Positions 34,801 to 45,600 of a stretch of DNA of 64,000 bases are shown in pieces. Position 1 is the stretch's first letter. Every line of letters begins with the position of its first letter. The translations under genes were made by a program, and so were the position numbers. The notes below the pieces were generated by a model. It was not told the DNA's origin. It searched no databases and saw only the letters and a list, made by a program, of their open reading frames with translations. The stretch comes from Undaria pinnatifida (lineage: Eukaryota; Sar; Phaeophyceae; Laminariales; Alariaceae): NCBI GenBank assembly GCA_012845835.1, contig JABAKD010000021.1, positions 9,342,006 through 9,406,005 on the forward strand, read 5' to 3'.

Positions 34801-36517
34801 GCTACGATAGAGATATTAGCAGCACTTTTCACCTGTCTGGGTTTCTGCATAATGGGATTGGGGTTCCTTAACTCACCTTAGCCCAAATGCGTCGAAACGT
34901 CGTTCTTTTCTCGAAAACTCATCTGGTTTCAAATACCGTAGGCTGTTATTTATAGGGTTTGTTCACCGGGTTGCACTTCGAGGTTGCTCAACAATATGTT
35001 TTTATGACCTCGAGACGTACGGAGCTCTTCAACTGCTGTGAGGTGCCTCAGATGGTAAACGTTGCACCTCTGACGTCGCATTGGTCATTCGTGATGGATT
35101 GGCTGTTAGGTGTTGCTTCAGTATTTTTTGTTTTTGTTCGTTTGCGTGGGTCCTAACCGGCGTGTTGACGTGCAAAGTGGGTGCGGGGGTCCGGTGTGGT
35201 TTCGTTGCGTGGCAGATATAGCACCCTCCAGGAGATCGCAACTAAGCGTCGAACACCCGGCTCACGATGGTGCGGTTGACCAAGACGCTTACGGCCACGT
35301 TGGGGGCGTCTGTCTTTATCGCAGTGAACGGTGAGCAAAAATGTCCAAGTCGTCCCTTGTTCACCGTATGGCCTTATATTTTGGTTTTGTTCAAAAAAAC
35401 ATATCGATGCACTGCGACCCTTTCGTGCCGAGAACGTGTGTAATAACCGAATCGATCTCCCGACCGAGAAAGAGACAAAAAGGGATATTTTTGCCGGTCG
35501 ACAAAGTAACGGTCTCCGAATGTGTTGTGACCGACGTATCATGGTTCATTGTAGGAGATAACTATGCATATTTTTATCGGGGTCCGGAGAGGGAGTTTTG
35601 TCGTCGACGTAGTAGAGAGCAAAGTGGCGCCCTTCCTCCCTCACCGTGGAGAGCAGATGCCACGAGTTGGTTAGCAAGACCGAGTCGAGCACGAGCGTGT
35701 CGGGGTTCATGCTGGGACTGCCAGCATATTGACGTAGACTGACCTAGGCGGAAGTCTGGGCTTCTCCGTTCTCCCTCTTCCTCTCTCCCCACTTTATTTA
35801 ACGCCCTTGCTGGCCGACACAATCTATTCGGGGTTCAGTATGTGTTGGCTGAACCGATCCCCCGACGGAAAAGCAGATGACAAAATGCTTCATTCTCATG
35901 CGCACAGGGCGTCGACGTTTTACTGAATCTATTATTCCGACACATCCACGTGCGACCCCGCCTTCTTGCCCGATCTGGATCTAGGTCTCAACAACTGCCT
36001 TACGGCATGTTCTCCCCAAGCCGCCGCGTGAGTGAGGGCGTTCCATAATTTTTCCTTTACTGAACATCGGTGTGTACATAAGCCAGGTGGTTTTTCAGGC
36101 AGCTTTATAACAGTGTCTTCAGTATTGTACTGCACCCGTACTGTCTTCGAGGTTAGATATCTCAAGTACGGCAGGGATGTTTACATTGTTCAATGTCCAC
36201 TGTCCGGTTAGTCGTTGTTAGCAACAAATACTATGTCGTAGGTTTAGGTATGTATGTCTTACCACAGCTTTTGTCACAAAGGAAATGAGCTAAAACTCAC
36301 AGGGGTGCCGCAGCGTCGACGCCTACCGAGGACGTCTCTTGCAAGGCACGCTTGTAGTCGGGGCACCCACGTCAAGAGTTGTCCTGGAAAGCTCTCTGAA
36401 GCCAAGGCTACTTACTCGAACGGCAACGGTACACTCAGCTACCCGAATATCCCACCAACGTATCTCTTGCAATCTTATCGACCATCCCCATTTTCACCTC
36501 GTCTATTCATAATTCAG
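31860..36517. other. Unassigned stretch upstream of the LRR gene
   Basis: This should contain the missing first exon(s) of the LRR gene (start codon and signal peptide), but I could not fix them. Open frames such as 33635-34153 (-), 35341-35742 (+) and 35932-36165 (-) show no known motif. A dispersed repeat (R6) lies at 34791-34930. Otherwise nothing is recognised. Confidence 0.35.
34791..34930 (+). repeat. R6 dispersed repeat, copy 1
   Basis: Shares 22 identical bases, TTCGACGCGTGCTACGATAG plus AG, with 50334-50355. Weaker similarity continues for about 100 bp (GTTTCTG..TAATGG, CCCAAAT, GAAA..CTCAT.TG). Shorter pieces (CGACGCGTGCTAC at 48155, TGCTACGATAG at 62832) also occur. Confidence 0.5.
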
Positions 36518-36607
36518 GGTCTTCTTTTCCTGCGGGCTCACCGACGAGGACATCCCGGACCTGAAGACGTGTTTTGACAGTATTGGACGCAGCGACATCA
36601 CCAATAT
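36518..36607 (+). CDS. Exon a: N-terminal LRR cap
   Basis: Acceptor ATTCAG ends at 36517, and the donor is GTATGT at 36608. The exon starts with one base and ends with two (AT). The frame is closed upstream by TAA at 36510-36512, so splicing is required. It encodes VFFSCGLTDEDIPDLKTCFD followed by SIGRSDITN. Two Cys frame the cap, and the end flows directly into the first LRR (AT + T gives Ile). Confidence 0.75.
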
Positions 36608-39600
36608 GTATGTTTCCCTGTTTGTTGAAAGCGGGCAAGTATGTCGTCATCACTGAGACTTGACGCAATATTGTGGGGAAAGTAACGAAAAACAATACCG
36701 TTAGTCAAGCAATGCCAGCAAGCCTTTCTAAAAATGTTCAACGGAACACATGGCGAAGTAAACGCCTGTGGTCGACGGTACGAGAGGGCTGGGTGCCATT
36801 TTCTGAAGATCGCCACCTCAGAATCTCCTTACCGAACAAGGAACGTCTACGTCGAAAATAAGACCAAGCAGTGGAAGAGATTCGAAAAGTTTAGTCCGAT
36901 AGAAAATGCTCGCTAGATATGCATTAACCCAAGGTCAACCCAAATCTTCTGCGACATACGGTGGCCTTGTCCATCCCCATATTGAATTGTTAACGACAGG
37001 ATCCATATATAGATATCGGGATCTATGTCATTGTTGATGTGCAGTCACTTCTCACTGGTAATGTACGTATCTTGATGTGGATGCGGGAAAATCAAACATG
37101 CAACAATATTGCGTTCGTTCCTTCACGACAACGCACTGTATCCAACATATATTTCGGGACGTTTAAATCAAGGTAAGACAACTAGCTCACCACCATCCAT
37201 GTCCAACAATGATGTAGAGAAATTGACAGGGAATCGTTATGGGTTGTACGGTCGGCTAATAAAAAGATTCGTAAATTTCATCTGCTCGGAGCATTAGCAT
37301 TGTGCCGTGGCAACGAGGGGAAGCACCGCCCACCTTTGCCACTCCCTGTTCCATCGTTTAGCCAGATAAACGCTACTATCAAACTAACTTTTCCCTCCTT
37401 CTTCGCAATTGATTTTAACCAACATTTCGACGCCACCGCTGCAACTCTAAGCACAGAGACAGACCTTCGAGACGGGTCAGTGTCACTCCGAAAAATCTCG
37501 TCAAGATGGGATTGGTCCAACTAAACGTGATACATCTTTAGAGACATTCGACTGGGTTTCTTGCGGTAGAATATTCAATATGCGCGTTAGCTGCCTTGTA
37601 CCTGGTTCTCCCGTTTGACGGCCAGAAGCGTGGTGTACCTTTTTGCTGCTCAGTTCAGTTCATGAGACAGTGGTTCATCACGCCTTGTGTGTGGCCAGTC
37701 TCCACCGCCAGCGACAATGTGGTGATCGTTGCTGTCACGGGCACATAACGTCGTAACCAGCGACGCAGCAGCATATACGCAGCAGAATATCGATACTTGC
37801 TGTTGTGATATCTCAATTGACGTCGCAGGGCGGAAAGGAAAATAGGGCTCAAACTCTTGGTACACGGCTATGATAATGTAGCTATGAGCACCTCCAAAGG
37901 GTTTTTCGTTTGACACATCGTTAACGCAAACAAGAAATGCAACAGCGACAAGCCGTCGTGTCATGCAAACGGGAGGTAATAAGGAGTGTCCTCTTAAGCA
38001 TAAAAAATCTTCAGATTTTGTTTCGAGACCAATACGTTGTGACATAAGTAGGATAAAAGTGAGTCCTTATCCTGTATAGAGGATAGGCATGCAGCGGTTT
38101 CGGAACCATTAACCTGTGGCACGCGTCATATATCTCCTTCCTTTCTTCGTGGGCAGTCCCTGATTTATATGGTCGTCGCCGCTATTGTCATCTTGGTATT
38201 CCGCATTGCTTCTATCTGGAGCCGAAAGAGGTGTGCTCGTAATTGCAAATACACCTCGCCCCATCAAAAGAAGACAGCGTTGGTGGATGATTTCCTTAAA
38301 CATTTGGACAATTAAGCGGGGAGCTTACTTGTTAACACTGTTTTCGGTGCGCTAGGGACAGAACTGTCGTGGTGCCACGCGTCAGCTGTCTTGCCCACCC
38401 TTCAGCCTTTCTCATCGCGCTTACATGTCGCTAACGTTTCCTCTTTGCCTCCTTTTGATGGCTTCCCTCCCCTTGCCTCCAACACGGTTCATGCCATTCT
38501 GCAGTGACTTGACTGTGAACGACTTGACGACTATACCGGCCGACCTGTTCGACTCCATGGGCGCTCTGGAGACGCTGTGAGTGTCGCTTCCAATCTCCCC
38601 CTCTAGCCTTAGATTACAGTCAGCGGCACTTTCATTTTGAAGCCCGATGCCGGAAGGGAGACATTTTCATAAAGTGGTTACGTTTTCGTGCCCTTCATCT
38701 CATGGTCGTCTATTCAAACCAGGTCCTGAATCTTGATTTACGTGGGCATCTCAAATGCAAATTATATAGCACAATCAAACCGTTGTTATGCGCTCAGCGT
38801 CCCGTTGCAAACCGGTAATACGTAGGGGTGGTCTCGGTGGGTGCGGTAGTGCTGTTGCACGTTGTACTCGGCTCGAGGCGAACCCGGTGTTGAATAACTT
38901 TGTCGCCTAAATACCTAATTACGTTGTTGGTATGTGCCCCAAACTACTAAACGATAGTTTAGCTTGCCATCCAGCTTTAGCCGGAAACCTGACGTGTACA
39001 GATCGACAACGGTTTAGTATCAGGCGAATAGATCGCCAGTCACAAGGTGCACAGAGGAAGTGCAACCGGTGCAGTACATTATCTGCCAGCTTAGTGGAGA
39101 CCGTGCATGCGTCTCGAAAAAACATATTTCAATGTTAAGTCTCGGGCAAATGTCAACCCCACGAATGAGCGTCACGGGTGGCCAGGTTTGTATTCGGTTG
39201 GAGGAAGGATGAAAATGGTGTTTTCTTTTGTAGATCTGAGGCAGGCGTGACCCGGGCACATTCTTCTAATTCCTCTGAATATACTTTTCCTGTCTTGGTT
39301 AACAATGACGACCGACACAAACGCTCCGGGAAGGCTGTTCATCTCACAACCTGTCCGGGCCTGACGTTTACGCAGTACCCAGCTAGATAAAAACCGCTGT
39401 AATCTCTTCTCTGCCCTGCTTCCCCATATTTCACTCAGCAGCAGCACTCCCGACTGTTCGCTCTGCGACATTATGTCCGTATAGCCTTGTCTTCCGACCA
39501 GACATATGCTTTGTCCTAGAGACTAGTCTCACAAGTAGGGCGGTTGCAATTATTTGGGACAAACAGTTCTGACAGGTTGAGGTGATCAAACTGTGGCCCT

Positions 39601-42600
39601 ATCGTTTGGCATGATCCTTTGACGAATACTTTGTTTTCGGACTAGCGAAGAAAAATGTTGGTCGAAATGCCAGGACGAATATGTTGTCGGATTTATGTTC
39701 CTGGTGAGACATTGAGCTGCTCATCTTAAGATATACAAAACTCGTGTATCACCCATAGCGTGAGCTGACTCTAGAGCAATTGGTTGAACGAAGAGCGGGT
39801 CAACGCGAAACGTCAGTCACCACATCATCCGCAACATAGATAATATACGGTGTAGCTGTTGTCTTGAAACCACAATACCTAGCAAGCCTCAAATGCCTTG
39901 CTTGACAATAAGAAAACACTTATATGACTAGCTGGGCTGGCTACTCCAGCGTACTACTCATGTTTCTCCACAATATCAGAACAGCCCCAACTCGCTTGTG
40001 CTCGCCGTGTCCTTGCAAGCACGCGACGAGCTGCACCCGAGACTGGTCCTAGGGGGCTGTTTCACCGTTTTCTATAATCCCCTGTGGTGACCGCGATTCC
40101 TGACACAGACCGCGATTTCCTGGCTGTGTTCCCGACCATTTTCCGGTCTTTGTATGTACACGACCGATTCTCGATTTTGTTCCCATCCGATTTCCCGACA
40201 ATGTTATCAACGGACTCCCCCAACATGCACCAGACACATTTCCCGTCCCGAGAAGAAATAGGGGACTTCCGTCACGTCCCGTCAACCAAGTGGCTTCCCG
40301 GCTCCCCGGCTCCCCGTCCCACTGATGTCTTGCTGTAAGCAAACGGGATCATTTTCCTATCCCGTCGCTCGGGAAGACCCAAAACGAATTCCGTCTGCGG
40401 CAGTCTAGAAACGTTACCTTTTTTCATTTATTTTTTTTGTTATCCACCGGCGGATGGGGAAAAAATAAAGCTTGAGCTCACCACAATCCCACACATTTTT
40501 CATACGCGTCGTGTGTTGATTTAACTCAGTTGCTTTCGCAGCCCAAAGCTAGCTGGCGCACCCTTCGGGTCCCATTGTAGGTATACCGTAAGCTGTCCCT
40601 ATCAGTGGTCTTCGTTACAACCCCGGCAGCGCAAGCTGCCGTTGTATACGGATGCGTGTGTACGTCGATCCGGCCTGTCCCCTGAGGGTCAAAGGTTTAC
40701 CGTTTCATACCGGCCGGTGCCTTCGTTACCGTGCGTGGCCTTTGGTTTCTTCATATGTGCATGTTGCTTTGTTTCACGCGTTTTGCAGACAAAGGTACCC
40801 TTTGATAACCTTTGTGGTTTTGAGCATGAAACCTGTACAAAGGCGATGTGTTGCCAACTCTGCGCCGTCCAAATTAACACTAAGACCAGTTGAATCATCC
40901 ACGTGAACGGTTACGTCGAGCGACACCCGGGTCACATGCCGCCTGTGATGCACAATGCCGGGTAATCGACAGAGCTCGACAGTTCACCGGTTTATCGACA
41001 GAGCTCGACACAACTGCCGTCAGTCGGTGTGGCGAAGGATCTTAGATAAAAAACTCGTACGTCGAACGTTTCTGTTCGAGAGCCCTGAACCAACACGGGC
41101 GAGGCCTCGTCTCGTACAATTTTGTTTTTAAACTGATTTTACCAAACGTTTGCCCCCATATTTGTCTGTGTCTCCTCGTACACCCAGAGATCGTTTGATT
41201 GCTGGCGCGTCTTCGCTGTGATGCATGCATACCATTAAGGCCGTGAGCCACACACCCTCTCACGGACAGATTTGTTTGCCTCTCTAACGGTTGTTAACTT
41301 GGGTGCGAACACCATGCCCCTCCGGATCGAAAAAAAAAACGGTATTAGCCGTTCCCAAAACGTTTGTTCCACTGCTAAAATTCTTATCTGCTGGCAATCG
41401 ATGGACCGTGCTGATGGCGTGAGTGCAAGCATTCTGTCCCGCCAAAAAGAAACAACGTTGAAATCAGTGCATACAGGAGGCTGGGGAAAGCTCCAGGAGC
41501 ACCTCCCCATCCGTTGAAAGCCAAAAAAGACGAGTCAGTAGAGTTACACCCGGACAGTCGATCGACGTAGTCGCAAATATCGCTCTGTCCCAGTTCACGT
41601 TTTTCCAACGGGGTACATGGACATGTTTGCCAACGTGAGCGTTGTAGGGCGACAGGCCACCCGGCTATGTGGCGTGCCTAATTTTTCATGCACGCCGAGA
41701 AAAAAAAATATTTTCGTCGACAGACAAGTCACGCAATTACCTTCCCTGTCTGGCAGAAAATGTTGACGCAACTAACCCTTAAAGACGATCTCGAACTACA
41801 GCAGTCACAGTATTTCGTTCAAGGTGTAACATTCGTCCCGTTCTTTCTCAACAGCGATTTCTCGAATCGTCATTTGTCTCCTCCCAATCGCCGCCCAAAC
41901 GTGGACAAACACGTACGGCAACAACTGCACTGTTGCTTACATCTCCAACCTCAACAACGGCGAAGAACCCAAGGACAGAAAGTAAACAGGAATCCAATAA
42001 TTCTAGGCTACACCCGAGAGCAACGAAGATGGGATAAACACAGCCTAGTCGTCAGCATCTCTAACGCGCCAACGAGGAAGCTCAGCACCCGAATCTCGCC
42101 AACGATTTGATGCGCTTGAGTAGAAGAATGGGTTGCATGAAGAGAAGCCGGCGGCCAAGGATTTATGGTGCCCCGCTTCATCAAAAACGGCAGGACATTC
42201 GCTCCCAATACTTCTGCAATACCCCCGTCCTCCCCCCTCCTTACAAATTTCTTTCCGAGAGGTAACGGTCGAACGAAAGGTCTACTCCCATACCCGCCTC
42301 GATGGCAGATGCTTAGCTGTTACCCAAAGACGGCAGTCACCCCCCGCCCATGCGCATTGCTACGCAATATCGACATAACGATACTCAGTTTCAACCTTAT
42401 CAAAGCCTGCACCGAAGGTAACGCAACGTACGCGGTTGGCTTGTCTGGCTCCTGGTATTTGTTTCAGAACAAACGTTTGAGGGGCCATCTACTGTGTAAC
42501 ACAGCGAAAACGTCAGGCAACAGTAGAAAATACTCGGTAGCCTAGACTATCAGGTTTTTCGTTTCGGCAAATTGGCTGAGTCTTTCCTTCCGATCACGGT

Positions 42601-45600
42601 CAGCTGAATCACAACCCAGCAAGGTTCGTATGTAGGCATTCTATTCACGTCCCTGCAGGAGCTTGTTTTCTTGCCTTCCATGCAGCGACCGCTCCTGCCA
42701 CAACCCTACATTTTTTTCTCGGGCACTCAATCGTCACCCACCCAATTGTGAAACGTACTGCTCGCACAAACGTAATTTCGATATCCGGCGTACCAACCCC
42801 CCTCGATATTGAGCCATCACGAACGACACCACATCAATGGTACCTGGTTTACGACTATTGCCCCGGCTCATTGTCTGCCGTCCTGTCGTCCTGTTGTCGA
42901 CTACGTGCGTTAGAAAACTTGGCAGCAATCAACTGGCATCCCTTCCATCCAACATCTTCGCTAATCTGGGAGCTATGGCCTCGCTGTGAGTATCACAACA
43001 GGGCATTGTCGAAACTTGGTACTAGCGCTCTTTGCGTCTGATATTCCGTCTCCGAAGAATGGTAGGCACAATGCAATAGAGTGTGTGCGAACTATCGGGT
43101 CGAATCTAAAGTCATTCAGACTGAACGGTCGATGGTTTTAACATTTTTCTTACGCACGGAGGAAAAATAGCGGCAAAACTGGCGCCACGTCGACTAATCC
43201 GAGAGGCTGGAGCTGGTTTCACGGAGATAATGAGGTTTTGGATGGATGAGGTGATATGGGTGTATGCATACCGGAACAAGGAGATCACTCGCCCGAGCGA
43301 AGCCCTCACCATAGCATTGGTCGATCTGCAATACAACTGTATGAGGGAGACGGTTGCATATATCCATGCCCAATGGGTGCGTTAACCCTGCGTGACATGA
43401 CCGGCCGCGTTGCTCGTGTACGAAAAATTTGCAGTGGATAATTTGTATCCATTGGGAGCACATGATGTGGGTGTAGGCAGTTCTAATAAGGTGGGGTTCG
43501 ACCTTCCGCACCCTACAAAGCTTTGTGACATGCCGATGCTCTCTTCAAAGTACGGGCGATGATTTAAACGTCTACGTTACACTCTTTGAATTGCCGGCCG
43601 CTTGCACTAGACAATGGAAACGCGGGAGAACCCTTGTAGCGTTATGTACGGATGTTTGCTGGTATAAACATGGTCCAAATATAGCGTTGTTTACCTTGCG
43701 CGGCTTCGGCTGTGTCCAATATGGCATAAATATGTTCCCATCGGAATAACATTATCGTCGAAATTGTACAGTACGGAGAGCGTGGGGATATCGAGCTATT
43801 CTGAACTCATCTCTAGTTCAATGGAAGTCAAGTAACATGTTTATAATCTCCCCTGTAGCGGAGGCCACGCGTATACCGTATGTTATCGAGCTGACAATTT
43901 ATCGCATTCTCCCTCTTGTTCAACTCGAGCCGGCAGGTATCTCAGTGACAACGCTCTGACGACGCTACCTGATGGCATATTCGATGGCTTGGGGTCAGAC
44001 GGAGGCTTGGCAACCGTGTGAGTGCCTGTCCGACCGATCGAAGATGGAAATTTCTAGCTACAGTACAAGAAGGCAAAACAAGCAAATCGTGGCAACGTGC
44101 CTTTACGCTCTCTCCCAAGTAGTTTCTGGTTCCCTGTCATTTTCGCGGATGACGCAGACACCAAATCGACAGAAACACGACCTAGGTCAACAACATGCCG
44201 TTTGTTCACATGGGAAGCTACGTTCAACCACAGCCTTTGGTGTTGCCTATTACGAGCACAGCTAGGCCTACCATTTGTCCTCGTTCGTCAACCACAACAT
44301 GTTAAACGTGCTTACATCCAAACGTTTGGCCCACGTATCTCTTCCTTTGCCGTTACGCATACACGCTTTCTCTGCGTTCAGGGATCTGTCTGACAACCCG
44401 GGCCTGCAATGCGTCCCCGATGCGTAAGTGATGTGGATGGTGGATGGATGATCATTTTTTGGGGCTCGAAGGCGTGGGTGTGATTTTTTTTTTTTGCTTG
44501 CGGCCTCTTATTTGGCCTAGCTTGCTAGAAATCGTACCGTGGTGTATACATAGGTGGGAAAGCCGAGTATGACGGGGTTGCTCCGCCCTCGCTGTTGATG
44601 ATTCGATCGAGAACTCGTATCTATCTGGCACTTGCGGATTTGAAGCTGATTGCGACGGGAATCATTCACGGTGTATGCCGGAGATGACGCGTGCACGGAC
44701 GACTTCCCCTTGGACTGTCTGACCTCCACTCAAATATGCCCTGCCAACTTCCGCCTGTTTCGTGCCTTGATGTATTCAACGCAGAGATTTTCCCGGCCCT
44801 TTTAACTCTGTCATCGCTGCACTGGCCGACCCTGATAGCGTGTGCGGTGAGAACCGGCTGGGCCTAATTAGAGAAAGCGTCATATCAATCCACAGGCTTC
44901 GGGGACGAAAAATGTCTACCGGCGTCACCGACGGCATGTCGTTACCAACGGAAGCTGACAGGGGCGTTGCGTGAGAATGAACGGGGCATCCTGGTTTAAT
45001 CTTCCAGAGTCCATACGTCGGAAGATAGTCAACATCGTACCGCATACTGTATTACGATAATCCATAGGTTGGGTGGTTCTGCCACGTCGGTTGATGTCCC
45101 CACGTTTGCTCACGGTTAGACCTTTGTCGTCGACGTACTCGTTAATGGCCCCTAATCTTACCGAATATATCTATGCCCCGTCATACCCTCTGTTGTCTGC
45201 CCCACGAACGGACTGACGAACAGGATGTACGCCAGCCACCGCGGTAACGTGTGCAAATGGTCTAACGTGTGAGCCTGGAGCAGAAGGTTACACCTGCATC
45301 GGTAAGGGTTTCAGAATTTACCATCGTTTCAACAACTCGCTACGGCCATGGGCGTGTATCAACTGGTGTCTCGGTTCTACGGTACTAGTTGAAGGGTTCA
45401 CTTACAATACAACGCAAAATCACGCCGCATGTTACGGAAGGAAAAAAGGAAGGGCAAACAAGAACATGGCTTTTCACGGATCATGACCCGACCCGTGGGT
45501 CGGATCAAAGGTCTTTTGAACTCTCGCGGGACGGGTCGGGTCACTTTTGAAAATACAAATAGTCCGGTTGGGTCCGGTCATAAAGGTTTCAAATTCTCGC

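Noticed and set aside
35985..36027. Segment after CTAG and before GTGAGT as an N-terminal exon of the LRR gene
   Set aside because: Its phase (GC left over) fits the next exon, but it has a weak acceptor without a pyrimidine tract. The antisense frame 35932-36165 is equally open, and no start codon exon precedes it.
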